Positions 26,481 to 40,215 of a stretch of DNA of 64,000 bases are shown here, piece after piece. This DNA is from Eledone cirrhosa. Taxonomy: Eukaryota > Mollusca > Cephalopoda > Octopoda > Eledonidae. Position numbers and translations under genes: made by a program. How positions within the stretch are numbered: position 1 is the stretch's first letter; every line of letters starts with the position of its first letter. The notes below the pieces were generated by a model. It searched no databases. It saw nothing but the letters and a program-made list of their open reading frames with translations, and was not told where the DNA came from. The stretch lies in assembly GCA_964016885.1 (NCBI GenBank), contig OZ024744.1, positions 110,444,536-110,508,535 on the forward strand. Reading direction: 5' to 3'.

Positions 26481-27460
26481 AACACAGTAAAATTACACAA
26501 TCCACTATAACTAACCTTGCCCTGAACACAGTAAAACTACACAATCCACTATAACTTACTTTGCTCTGATCACAGTAAAATTACACAATCCACTATAACT
26601 AACCTTGCCCTGAACACAGTAAAACTACCCATTCCACTATAACTTACCTTGCTCTGAACACAGTAAAACTACACAATCCACTTTAACTTACCTTGCTCTG
26701 AACACAGTAAAACTACACAATCCACTATAACTTAGCTTGCCCTGAACACAGTAAAACTACACAATCCAGCATAACTTACCTTGCCCTGAACACAGTAAAA
26801 GTACATAATCCACTATAACTTACCTTGCCCTGAACACAGTATAACTTACCTTGCTCTGAACACAGTAAAACTACACGATCCACTTTAATTTTCCTTGCTC
26901 TGAACACAGTAAAACTACACAATCCACTTTAACTTACCTTGCTTTGAACACAGTAAACTACACAATCCACTATAACTTACCTTGCCCTGAACACAGTAAA
27001 ACTACGTAATCCACTATAACTTACCTTGCCCTGAACACAGTAAAACTAGACAATCCACTATAATTTACCTTGCCTTGAACACAGTAAAATTACACAATCC
27101 ACTATAACTAACGTTGCCCCGAACACAGTAAAACTACACAATCCACTATAACTTACCTTGATCTGAACACAGTAAAACTACACATTCCACTTTAACTTAC
27201 CTTGCTTTGAACACAGTAAACTACACAATCCACTATAACTTACCTTGCCCTGAACACAGTAAAACTACGTAATCCACTATAATTTACCTTGCCTTGAACA
27301 CAGTAAAACTACACAATCCACTATAACTCACCTTGCTCTGAACACAGTAAAACTACATAATCCACTATAACTTACCTTGCCCTGAACACAGTAAAACTAA
27401 CACAATCCACTATAACTTACCTTGCCCTGAACACAGTAAAACTACACAATCCACTATAAA

Positions 27461-29969
27461 TTATGTTTCCATGAACATACTAAAACTACACAATCTTCTA
27501 TAACTTACCTTGCTCTGAACACAGTAAAACTACACAATCCACTTCAACTTACCTTGCTCTGAACACAGTAAAACTACACAATCCACTATAACTTCCCTTG
27601 CCCTGAACACAGTAAAATTACACAATCCACTATAACTTACCTTGCCCTGAACACAGTAAAACTACATAATCCACTATAACTTAACATGCTCTGAACACAG
27701 TAAAACTACACAACCCACTATAACTTACCTTGCCCTGAACACAGTAAAACTACACAATCCACAATAACTTACCTTGCCCTGAATATAGTAAAACTACGTA
27801 ATCCACTATAACTTACCTTCCTCTAAACACAGTAAAACTACACAATCCACTATAACTTACCTTGCCCTGAACACAGTAAAACTACGTAATCCACTATAAC
27901 TTACCTTGCCCTGACACAGTAAAACTACAGAATCCACTATAACTCACCTTGCTCTGAACACAGTAAAACTACATAATCCACTATAACTTACCTTGCCCTG
28001 AACACAGTAAAACTAACACAATCCACTATAACTTACCTTGCCCTGAACACAGTAAAACTACACAATCCACTATAAATTATGTTTCCATGAACATACTAAA
28101 TCTACACAATCTTCTATAACTTACCTTGCCCTGAACACAGTAAAACTACACAATCCACTATAACTTACCTTGCCTGAACACAGTAAAACTACACAATCCA
28201 CTATAACTTACCTTGCCCTGAACACAGTAAAACTACACAATCCACTATAACTTACCTTGCCCTGAACACAGTAAAACTACACAATCCACTTCAACTTACC
28301 TTGCTCTGAACACAGTAAAACTACACAATCCACTATAACTTACCTTGCCCTGAACACAGTAAAACTACACAATCCACTATAACTTACTTTGCTCTGAATA
28401 CAGTAAAACTACACAATCCACTTTAACTTACCTTGCTCTGAACACAGTAAAACTACACAATCCACTTCAACTTACCTTGCTCTGAACACAGTAAAACTAC
28501 ACAATCCACTTCAACTTACCTTGCTCTGAACACAGTAAAACTACACAATCCACTATAACTTACCTTGCCCTGAACACAGTAAAATTACACAATCCACTAT
28601 AACTTACCTTGCCCTGAACACAGTAAAACTAACACAATCCACTATAACTTACCTTGCCCTGAACACAGTAAAACTACACAATCCACTATAAATTATGTTT
28701 CCATGAACATACTAAAACTACACAATCTTCTATAACTTACCTTGCTCTGAACACAGTAAAACTACACAATCCACTTTAACTTACCTTGCTCTGAACACAG
28801 TAAAACTACACAATCCACTTCAACTTACCTTGCTCTGAACACAGTAAAACTACACAATCCACTATAACTTACCTTGCCCTGAACACAGTAAAATTACACA
28901 ATCCACTATAACTTACCTTGCCCTGAACACAGTAAAACTACATAATCCACTACAACTTAACATGCTCTGAACACAGTAAAACTACACAACCCACTATAAC
29001 TTACCTTGCCCTGAACACAGTAAAATTACACGATCCACAATAACTTACCTTGCCCTGAATATAGTAAAACTACGTAATCCACTATAACTTACCTTCCTCT
29101 AAACACAGTAAAACTACACAATCCACTATAACTTACCTTGCCCTGAACACAGTAAAACTACGTAATCCACTATAACTTACCTTGCCCTGACACAGTAAAA
29201 CTACAGAATCCACTATAACTCACCTTGCTCTGAACACAGTAAAACTACATAATCCACTATAACTTACCTTGCCCTGAACACAGTAAAACTAACACAATCC
29301 ACTATAACTTACCTTGCCCTGAACACAGTAAAACTACACAATCCACTATAAATTATGTTTCCATGAACATACTAAAACTACACAATCTTCTATAACTTAC
29401 CTTGCCCTGAACACAGTAAAACTACACAATCCACTTCAACTTACCTTGCTCTGAACACAGTAAAACTACACAATCCACTATAACTTACCTTGCCCTGAAC
29501 ACAGTAAAATTACACAATCCACTATAACTTACCTTGCCCTGAACACAGTAAAACTACATAATCCACTATAACTTAACATGCTCTGAACACAGTAAAACTA
29601 CACAACCCACTATAACTTACCTTGCCCTGAACACAGTAAAACTACACAATCCACAATAACTTACCTTGCCCTGAATATAGTAAAACTACGTAATCCACTA
29701 TAACTTACCTTCCTCTAAACACAGTAAAACTACACAATCCACTATAACTTACCTTGCCCTGAACACAGTAAAACTACGTAATCCACTATAACTTACCTTG
29801 CCCTGACACAGTAAAACTACAGAATCCACTATAACTCACCTTGCTCTGAACACAGTAAAACTACATAATCCACTATAACTTACCTTGCCCTGAACACAGT
29901 AAAACTAACACAATCCACTATAACTTACCTTGCCCTGAACACAGTAAAACTACACAATCCACTATAAAT
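27461..29969. repeat. 14/15-monomer HOR (616 and 660 bp)
   Basis: The marker TTATGTTTCCATGAACATAC recurs at 27461, 28077, 28693, 29353 and 29969, at steps of 616, 616, 660 and 616 bp (14, 14, 15 and 14 times 44). Units 27461-28076, 28693-29352 and 29353-29968 share an internal order: CACTTCAAC, TTAACATGCTCTG, CACAACCCAC, GAATATAGTAAAAC, TTACCTTCCTCTAAAC, CTACGTAATCC, the 43-bp CCCTGACACAG monomer with CTACAGAATCC, ACTCACCTTGC, and the 45-bp CTAACACAATCC. The 1-bp loss and 1-bp gain cancel, which keeps exact multiples of 44. Unit 28077-28692 is a different composition of the same length. Confidence 0.87.
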
Positions 29970-32430
29970 TATGTTTCCATGAACATACTAAAACTACACA
30001 ATCTTCTATAACTTACCTTGCCCTGAACACAGTAAAACTACACAATCCACTATAACTTACCTTGCCCTGAACACAGTAAAACTACACAATCCACTATAAC
30101 TTACCTTGCCTGAACACAGTAAAACTACACAATCCACTATAACTTACCTTGCCCTGAACACAGTAAAACTACACAATCCACTATAACTTACCTTGCCCTG
30201 AACACAGTAAAACTACACAATCCACTTCAACTTACCTTGCTCTGAACACAGTAAAACTACACAATCCACTATAACTTACCTTGCCCTGAACACAGTAAAA
30301 CTACACAATCCACTATAACTTACTTTGCTCTGAACACAGTAAAACTACACAATCCACTTTAACTTACCTTGCTCTGAACACAGTAAAACTACACAATCCA
30401 CTTCAACTTACCTTGCCCTGAACACAGTAAAATTACACAATCCACTATAACTTACCTTGCCCTGAACACAGTTAAACTACACAATCCACAATAACTTACC
30501 TTGCCCTGAACATAGTAAAACTACGTAATCCACTATAACTTACCTTCCTCTAAACACAGTAAAACTACACAATCCACTATAACTTACCTTGCCCTGAACA
30601 CAGTAAAACTACGTAATCCACTATAACTTACCTTGCCCTGAACACAGTAAAACTAGACAGTCCACTATAATTTACCTTGCCCTGAACACACTAAATCTAC
30701 ACAATCCACTATAACTTACCTTGCTCTGAACACAGTAAAACTACATAATCCACTATAACTTACCTTGCCCTGAACACAGTAAAACTAACACAATCCACTA
30801 TAACTTACCTTGCCCTGAACACAGTAAAACTACACCATCCACTATAAATTACATTGCCATGAACATACTAAAACTACACGATCTTCTATAGCTTACCTTG
30901 CCCTGAACACAGTAAAACCACACAATCCACTATAACTTACCTTGCCCTGAACACAGTAAAACTACACAATCCACTATAACTTACCTTGCCCTGAACACAG
31001 TAAAACTACACAATCCACTATAACTTACCTTGCCCAGAACACAGTAAAACTACACAATCCACTTCAACTTACCTTGCTCTGAACACAGTAAAACTACATA
31101 ATCCACAATAACTTACCTTGCCCTGAACACAGTAAAATTACACAATCCACTATAACTAACCTTGCCCTGAACACAGTAAAACTACACAATCCACTATAAC
31201 TTACCTGGCTCTGAACACAGTAAAACTACACAATCCACTTTAATTTACCTTGCTCTGAACACAGTAAAACTACACAATCCACTATAACTTAGCTTGTCCT
31301 GAACACCGTAAAACTACACAATCCACCATAACTTACCTTGCCCTGAACACAGTAAAAGTACATAATCCACTATAACTTACCTTGCCCTGAACACAGTATA
31401 ACTTACCTTGCCCTGAACACAGTAAAACTACACAATTCACTATAAATTACCTTGCTCTGAACACAGTAAAACTACACAATCTTCTATAACTTATCTTGCA
31501 CTGAACACAGTAAAACTACACAATCTTCTATAACTTACCTTGCACTGAACACAGTAAAACTAGACAATCCCCTATACCTTACCTTGCTCTGAACACAGTA
31601 AAGCTACACAATCCACTATAACTTACTTTTCTGAACATAGTAAAACTACACAATCCACTATAACTTAAATTGCCCTGAACTCAGTAAAACTACATAATCC
31701 ACTGTAACTTACCTTGCCCTGAACACAGTAAAACTACACAACCCACTATAACTTACCTTGCCCTGAACACAGTAAAACTACACAATCCACTATAACTTAA
31801 CTTGCCCTGAGCACGGTAAAACTACACAATCCACTTCAACTTACCTTGCTCTGAACACAGTAAAACTACACAATCCACAATAACTTACCTTGCCCTGAAC
31901 ACAGTAAAATTACACAATCCACTATAACTAACCTTGCCCTGAACCCAGTAAAACTACACAATCCACTATAACTTACCTGGCTCTGAACACAGTAAAACTA
32001 CACAATCCACTTTAATTTACCTTGCTCTGAACACAGTAAAACTACACAATCCACTATAACTTAGCTTGTCCTGAACACAGTAAAACTACACAATCCACCA
32101 TAACTTACCTTGCCCTAAACACAGTAAAAGTACATAATCCACTATAACTTACCTTGCCCTGAACACAGTATAACTTACCTTGCTCTGAACACATTGAAAC
32201 TACACAATCCAATTTAACTTTCCTTGCTCTGAACACAGTAAAACTACACAATCCACTATAACTTACCTTGCCCTGAACACAGTAAAACTACACAATCCAC
32301 CATAACTTACCTTGCCCTGAACACAGTAAAATTACACAATCCACTATAACTTACCTTGCCCTGAACACAGTAAAACTACATAATCCACTATAACTTAACA
32401 TGCTCTGAACACAGTAAAACTACACAACCC
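29969..32430. repeat. Satellite between HOR families
   Basis: About 56 monomers without a clean long-range partner of full length. They carry fragments of several families: CTTGCCTGAACAC and CACTTCAAC monomers as in block B, the CACCATCC / GATCTTCT haplotype at 30834-30887, TTAGCTTGTCC near 31289, a half-length monomer at 31381, two successive CAATCTTCTATAAC monomers near 31478-31530, and the 342-bp module starting at 31811. It looks like a shuffled zone between two amplified neighbours. Confidence 0.8.
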
Positions 32431-35400
32431 ACTATAACTTACCTTGCCCTGAACACAGTAAAACTACACAATCCACAATAACTTACCTTGCCCTGAATAT
32501 AGTAAAACTACGTAATCCACTATAACTTACCTTCCTCTAAACACAGTAAAACTACACAATCCACTATAACTTACCTTGCCCTGAACACAGTAAAACTACG
32601 TAATCCACTATAACTTACCTTGCCCTGACACAGTAAAACTACAGAATCCACTATAACTTACCTTGCCCTGAACACAGTAAAACTACGTAATCCACTATAA
32701 CTTAACTGGCCCTGAACACAGTAAAACTACACAATCCACTATAGTTTACCTTGCCCTGAACACAGTAAAACTACACAATCCACTATAACTTACTTTGCCC
32801 TGAACACAGTAAAACTACACAATCCACTATAATTTACCTTGCTCTGAACACAGTAAAACTAACACAATCCACTATAACTTACCTTGCCCTGAACACAGTA
32901 AAACTACACCATCCACTATAAATTACGTTGCCATGAACATACTAAAACTACACGATCTTCTATAACTTACCTTGCCCTGAACACAGTAAAACCACACAAT
33001 CCACTATAACTTACCTTGCCCTGAACACAGTAAATCTACACAATCCACTATAACTTACCATGCCCTGAACACAGTAAAACTACACAATCCACTATAACTT
33101 ACCTTGCCCTGAACACAGTAAAACTACACAATCCACTATAACTTAACTTGCCCTGAGCACGGTAAAACTACACAATCCACTTCAACTTACCTTGCTCTGA
33201 ACACAGTAAAACTACACAATCCACAATAACTTACCTTGCCCTGAACACAGTAAAATTACACAATCCACTATAACTAACCTTGCCCTGAACACAGTAAAAC
33301 TACACAATCCACTATAACTTACCTGGCTCTGAACACAGTAAAACTACACAATCCACTTTAATTTACCTTGCTCTGAACACAGTAAAACTACACAATCCAC
33401 TATAACTTAGCTTGTCCTGAACACAGTAAAACTACACAATCCACCATAACTTACCTTGCCCTAAACACAGTAAAAGTACATAATCCACTATAACTTACCT
33501 TGCCCTTAACACAGTATAACTTACCTTGCTCTGAACACAGTAAAACTACACAATCCAATTTAACTTACCTTGCTCTGAACACAGTAAAACTACACAATCC
33601 ACTATAACTTACCTTGCCCTGAACACAGTAAAACTACACAATCCACCATAACTTACCTTGCCCTGAACACAGTAAAAGTACATAATCCACTATAACTTAC
33701 CTTGCCCTGAACACAGTATAACTTACCTTGCTCTGAACACAGTAAAACTACACAATCCAATTTAACTTACCTTGCTCTGAACACAGTAAAACTACACAAT
33801 CCACTATAACTTACCTTGCCCTGAACACAGTCAAATTACACAATCCACTATAACTAACCTTGCCCTGAACACAGTAAAACTACACAATCCACTATAACTC
33901 ACTTTGCTCTGAACACAGTAAAACTACACAATCCACTTTAACTTACCTTGCTCTGAACACAGTAAAACTACACAATCCACTTCAACTTACCTTGCTCTGA
34001 ACACAGTAAAACTACACAATCCACTATAACTTACCTTGCCCTGAACACAGTAAAATTACACAATCCACTATAACTAACCTTGCCCTGAACACAGTAAAAC
34101 TACACAATCCACTATAACTCACTTTGCTCTGAACACAGTAAAACTACACAATCCACTTTAACTTACCTTGCTCTGAACACAGTAAAACTACACAATCCAC
34201 TTCAACTTACCTTGCTCTGAACACAGTAAAACTACACAATCCACTATAACTTAACTTGCCCTGAGCACGGTAAAACTACACAATCCACTTCAACTTACCT
34301 TGCTCTGAACACAGTAAAACTACACAATCCACAATAACTTACCTTGCCCTGAACACAGTAAAATTACACAATCCACTATAACTAACCTTGCCCTGAACAC
34401 AGTAAAACTACACAATCCACTATAACTTACCTGGCTCTGAACACAGTAAAACTACACAATCCACTTTAATTTACCTTGCTCTGAACACAGTAAAACTACA
34501 CAATCCACTATAACTTAGCTTGTCCTGAACACAGTAAAACTACACAATCCACCATAACTTACCTTGCCCTAAACACAGTAAAAGTACATAATCCACTATA
34601 ACTTACCTTGCCCTGAACACAGTATAACTTACCTTGCTCTGAACACATTAAAACTACACAATCCAATTTAACTTACCTTGCTCTGAACACAGTAAAACTA
34701 CACAATCCACTATAACTTACCTTGCCCTGAACACAGTAAAACTACACAATCCACCATAACTTACCTTGCCCTGAACACAGTAAAATTACACAATCCACTA
34801 TAACTTACCTTGCCCTGAACACAGTAAAACTACATAATCCACTATAACTTAACATGCTCTGAACACAGTAAAACTACACAACCCACTATAACTTACCTTG
34901 CCCTGAACACAGTAAAACTACACAATCCACAATAACTTACCTTGCCCTGAACACAGTAAAACTACGTAATCCACTATAACTTACCTTGCCCTGACACAGT
35001 AAAACTACAGAATCCACTATAACTTACCTTGCCCTGAACACAGTAAAACTACGTAATCCACTATAACTTAACTGGCCCTGAACACAGTAAAACTACATAA
35101 TCCACTATAGTTTACCTTGCCCTGAACACAGTAAAACTACACAATCCACTATAACTTACTTTGCCCTGAACACAGTAAAACTACACAATCCACTATAATT
35201 TACCTTGCTCTGAACACAGTAAAACTACATAATCCACTATAACTTACCTTGCCCTGAACACAGTAAAACTAACACATCCACTATAACTTACCTTGCCCTG
35301 AACACAGTAAAACTACACCATCCACTATAAATTACGTTGCCATGAACATACTAAAACTACACGATCTTCTATAACTTACCTTGCCCTGAACACAGTAAAA

Positions 35401-36386
35401 CCACACAATCCACTATAACTTACCTTGCCCTGAACACAGTAAATCTACACAATCCACTATAACTTACCTTGCCCTGAACACAGTAAAACTACACAATCCA
35501 CTATAACTTACCTTGCCCTGAACACAGTAAAACTACACAATCCACTATAACTTAACTTGCCCTGAGCACGGTAAAACTACACAATCCACTTCAACTTACC
35601 TTGCTCTGAACACAGTAAAACTACACAATCCACAATAACTTACCTTGCCCTGAACACAGTAAAATTACACAATCCACTATAACTAACCTTGCCCTGAACA
35701 CAGTAAAACTACACAATCCACTATAACTTACCCGGCTCTGAACACAGTAAAACTACACAATCCACTTTAATTTACCTTGCTCTGAACACAGTAAAACTAC
35801 ACAATCCACTATAACTTAGCTTGTCCTGAACACAGTAAAACTACACAATCCACCATAACTTACCTTGCCCTAAACACAGTAAAAGTACATAATCCACTAT
35901 AACTTACCTTGCCCTGAACACAGTATAACTTACCTTGCTCTGAACACAGTAAAACTACACAATCCAATTTAACTTACCTTGCTCTGAACACAGTAAAACT
36001 ACACAATCCACTATAATTTACCTTGCCCTGAACACAGTAAAACTACACAATCCACCATAACTTACCTTGCCCTGAACACAGTAAAAGTACATAATCCACT
36101 ATAACTTACCTTGCCCTGAACACAGTATAACTTACCTTGCTCTGAACACAGTAAAACTACACAATCCAATTTAACTTACCTTGCTCTGAACACAGTAAAA
36201 CTACACAATCCACTATAACTTACCTTGCCCTGAACACAGTAAAATTACACAATCCACTATAACTAACCTTGCCCTGAACACAGTAAAACTACACAATCCA
36301 CTATAACTTACCTGGCTCTGAACACAGTAAAACTACACAATCCACTTTAATTTACCTTGCTCTGAACACAGTAAAACTACACAATC
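32430..36386. repeat. ~3.9-kb HOR, copy 1 (3957 bp)
   Basis: About 90 monomers repeated at 36387-40215. Offsets are 3957 bp at GAATATAG (32495 to 36452), CTATAGTTTACC (32742 to 36699) and GATCTTCT (32954 to 36911). After that the offset is 3913 bp, because this copy has one extra monomer (CAGTAAATCTAC) near 33030. The unit is compound: its first part recurs partly inside it at an offset of 2366 bp (CTATAGTTT 32742 to 35108). It contains half-length monomers 33499, 33701, 34607, 35908 and 36110 and three copies of the 342-bp module. Confidence 0.9.
33898..34117. repeat. Nested 220-bp (5-monomer) duplication, first site
   Basis: The CTCACTTTGCTCTG monomer at 33898 is followed by TTTAAC, TTCAAC, CTATAAC and AAAATTACAC/CTAACC monomers and then recurs at 34118, 220 bp (5 x 44) later. 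The same pair occurs at 37811/38031, as expected if it predates the ~3.9-kb duplication, and again at 40220/40440 just beyond that HOR. The third occurrence has no counterpart at the equivalent place in copy 1 (36307). It must have been placed there by a separate exchange. Confidence 0.88.
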
Positions 36387-39300
36387 CACTATAACTTACC
36401 TTGCCCTGAACACAGTAAAACTACACAATCCACAATAACTTACCTTGCCCTGAATATAGTAAAACTACGTAATCCACTATAACTTACCTTCCTCTAAACA
36501 CAGTAAAACTACACAATCCACTATAACTTACCTTGCCCTGAACACAGTAAAACTACGTAATCCACTATAACTTACCTTGCCCTGACACAGTAAAACTACA
36601 GAATCCACTATAACTTACCTTGCCCTGAACACAGTAAAACTACGTAATCCACTATAACTTAACTGGCCCTGAACACAGTAAAACTACACAATCCACTATA
36701 GTTTACCTTGCCCTGAACACAGTAAAACTACACAATCCACTATAACTTACTTTGCCCTGAACACAGTAAAACTACACAATCCACTATAATTTACCTTGCT
36801 CTGAACACAGTAAAACTAACACAATCCACTATAACTTACCTTGCCCTGAACACAGTAAAACTACACCATCCACTATAAATTACGTTGCCATGAACATACT
36901 AAAACTACACGATCTTCTATAACTTACCTTGCCCTGAACACAGTAAAACCACACAATCCACTATAACTTACCATGCCCTGAACACAGTAAAACTACACAA
37001 TCCACTATAACTTACCTTGCCCTGAACACAGTAAAACTACACAATCCACTATAACTTAACTTGCCCTGAGCACGGTAAAACTACACAATCCACTTCAACT
37101 TACCTTGCTCTGAACACAGTAAAACTACACAATCCACAATAACTTACCTTGCCCTGAACACAGTAAAATTACACAATCCACTATAACTAACCTTGCCCTG
37201 AACACAGTAAAACTACACAATCCACTATAACTTACCTGGCTCTGAACACAGTAAAACTACACAATCCACTTTAATTTACCTTGCTCTGAACACAGTAAAA
37301 CTACACAATCCACTATAACTTAGCTTGTCCTGAACACAGTAAAACTACACAATCCACCATAACTTACCTTGCCCTAAACACAGTAAAAGTACATAATCCA
37401 CTATAACTTACCTTGCCCTGAACACAGTATAACTTACCTTGCTCTGAACACAGTAAAACTACACAATCCAATTTAACTTACCTTGCTCTGAACACAGTAA
37501 AACTACACAATCCACTATAACTTACCTTGCCCTGAACACAGTAAAACTACACAATCCACCATAACTTACCTTGCCCTGAACACAGTAAAAGCACATAATC
37601 CACTATAACTTACCTTGCCCTGAACACAGTATAACTTACCTTGCTCTGAACACAGTAAAACTACACAATCCAATTTAACTTACCTTGCTCTGAACACAGT
37701 AAAACTACACAATCCACTATAACTTACCTTGCCCTGAACACAGTAAAATTACACAATCCACTATAACTAACCTTGCCCTGAACACAGTAAAACTACACAA
37801 TCCACTATAACTCACTTTGCTCTGAACACAGTAAAACTACACAATCCACTTTAACTTACCTTGCTCTGAACACAGTAAAACTACACAATCCACTTCAACT
37901 TACCTTGCTCTGAACACAGTAAAACTACACAATCCACTATAACTTACCTTGCCCTGAACACAGTAAAATTACACAATCCACTATAACTAACCTTGCCCTG
38001 AACACAGTAAAACTACACAATCCACTATAACTCACTTTGCTCTGAACACAGTAAAACTACACAATCCACTTTAACTTACCTTGCTCTGAACACAGTAAAA
38101 CTACACAATCCACTTCAACTTACCTTGCTCTGAACACAGTAAAACTACACAATCCACTATAACTTAACTTGCCCTGAGCACGGTAAAACTACACAATCCA
38201 CTTCAACTTACCTTGCTCTGAACACAGTAAAACTACACAATCCACAATAACTTACCTTGCCCTGAACATAGTAAAATTACACAATCCACTATAACTAACC
38301 TTGCCCTGAACACAGTAAAACTACACAATCCACTATAACTTACCTGGCTCTGAACACAGTAAAACTACACAATCCACTTTAATTTACCTTGCTCTGAACA
38401 CAGTAAAACTACACAATCCACTATAACTTAGCTTGTCCTGAACACAGTAAAACTACACAATCCACCATAACTTACCTTGCCCTAAACACAGTAAAAGTAC
38501 ATAATCCACTATAACTTACCTTGCCCTGAACACAGTATAACTTACCTTGCTCTGAACACATTAAAACTACACAATCCAATTTAACTTACCTTGCTCTGAA
38601 TACAGTAAAACTACACAATCCACTATAACTTACCTTGCCCTGAACACAGTAAAACTACACAATCCACCATAACTTACCTTGCCCTGAACACAGTAAAATT
38701 ACACAATCCACTATAACTTACCTTGCCCTGAACACAGTAAAACTACATAATCCACTATAACTTAACATGCTCTGAACACAGTAAAACTACACAACCCACT
38801 ATAACTTACCTTCCTCTAAACACAGTAAAACTACACAATCCACTATAACTTACCTTGCCCTGAACACAGTAAAACTACGTAATCCACTATAACTTACCTT
38901 GCCCTGACACAGTAAAACTACAGAATCCACTATAACTTACCTTGCCCTGAACACAGTAAAACTACGTAATCCACTATAACTTAACTGGCCCTGAACACAG
39001 TAAAACTACATAATCCACTATAGTTTACCTTGCCCTGAACACAGTAAAACTACACAATCCACTATAACTTACTTTGCCCTGAACACAGTAAAACTACACA
39101 ATCCACTATAATTTACCTTGCTCTGAACACAGTAAAACTACATAATCCACTATAACTTACCTTGCCCTGAACACAGTAAAACTAACACATCCACTATAAC
39201 TTACCTTGCCCTGAACACAGTAAAACTACACCATCCACTATAAATTACGTTGCCATGAACATACTAAAACTACACGATCTTCTATAACTTACCTTGCCCT

Positions 39301-40215
39301 GAACACAGTAAAACCACACAATCCACTATAACTTACCTTGCCCTGAACACAGTAAATCTACACAATCCACTATAACTTACCTTGCCCTGAACACAGTAAA
39401 ACTACACAATCCACTATAACTTACCTTGCCCTGAACACAGTAAAACTACACAATCCACTATAACTTAACTTGCCCTGAGCACGGTAAAACTACACAATCC
39501 ACTTCAACTTACCTTGCTCTGAACACAGTAAAACTACACAATCCACAATAACTTACCTTGCCCTGAACACAGTAAAATTACACAATCCACTATAACTAAC
39601 CTTGCCCTGAACACAGTAAAACTACACAATCCACTATAACTTACCTGGCTCTGAACACAGTAAAACTACACAATCCACTTTAATTTACCTTTCCCTGAAC
39701 ACAGTAAAACTACACAATCCACTATAACTTAGCTTGTCCTGAACACAGTAAAACTACACAATCCACCATAACTTACCTTGCCCTAAACACAGTAAAAGTA
39801 CATAATCCACTATAACTTACCTTGCCCTGAACACAGTATAACTTACCTTGCTCTGAACACAGTAAAACTACACAATCCAATTTAACTTACCTTGCTCTGA
39901 ACACAGTAAAACTACACAATCCACTATAATTTACCTTGCCCTGAACACAGTAAAACTACACAATCCACCATAACTTACCTTGCCCTGAACACAGTAAAAG
40001 TACATAATCCACTATAACTTACCTTGCCCTGAACACAGTATAACTTACCTTGCTCTGAACACAGTAAAACTACACAATCCAATTTAACTTACCTTGCTCT
40101 GAACACAGTAAAACTACACAATCCACTATAACTTACCTTGCCCTGAACACAGTAAAATTACACAATCCACTATAACTAACCTTGCCCTGAACACAGTAAA
40201 ACTACACAATCCACT
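36387..40215. repeat. ~3.9-kb HOR, copy 2
   Basis: Second copy of 32430-36300, one monomer shorter near 36960. The marker pattern is reproduced in full: half-length monomers 37412, 37614, 38520, 39821 and 40023; CTGAGCACGG at 37070, 38178 and 39479 with the same 1108- and 1301-bp spacings as 33157/34265/35566; CTATAGTTT at 36699 and 39021. It ends at about 40215, where copy 1 has TTACCTGGCTCTG and this copy has ACTCACTTTGCTCTG. Homology stops close to the compartment boundary. Confidence 0.9.

Larger units (their letters stand above)
12464..39846. repeat. Fixed 342-bp module, 12 copies
   Basis: The monomer containing CTGAGCACGGTAAAAC and the half-length monomer downstream of it are exactly 342 bp apart in all 12 cases. 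The GCACGG positions are 12464, 14846, 17650, 20586, 22397, 31811, 33157, 34265, 35566, 37070, 38178 and 39479. The half-length starts are 12806, 15188, 17992, 20928, 22739, 32153, 33499, 34607, 35908, 37412, 38520 and 39821. Between them come a CACTTCAAC monomer, CACAATAAC, CTATAACTAACC, TTACCTGGCTCTG (CCCGG at 35731), TTTAATTTACC, TTAGCTTGTCC or TTAGCTCGTCC, CCACCATAAC and AAAAGTACATAATCC. The module is common to HOR families at 12-24 kb and 32-40 kb, which otherwise differ. Confidence 0.9.
265..40048. repeat. Half-length (26-bp) monomers, 33 copies
   Basis: Thirty-three monomers lack the same 18 bp, joining CACAGTA directly to TAACTTAC. They start at 265, 731, 3621, 8575, 10316, 12806, 13578, 15188, 15652, 16338, 17992, 18456, 19274, 20928, 21392, 22739, 23203, 24415, 24881, 25433, 26824, 31381, 32153, 33499, 33701, 34607, 35908, 36110, 37412, 37614, 38520, 39821 and 40023. 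The missing piece is bounded by TA in both places and matches the spacing of an internal imperfect repeat of the monomer. Most are preceded by a monomer with the variant AAAAGTACATAATCC and followed by a GCTCTG-type monomer. They therefore descend mostly from one or a few deletion events spread by block duplication. Recurrent pair spacings of 464 bp (15188/15652, 17992/18456, 20928/21392, 22739/23203) and 202 bp (33499/33701, 35908/36110, 37412/37614, 39821/40023) mark the HOR families. Confidence 0.92.
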
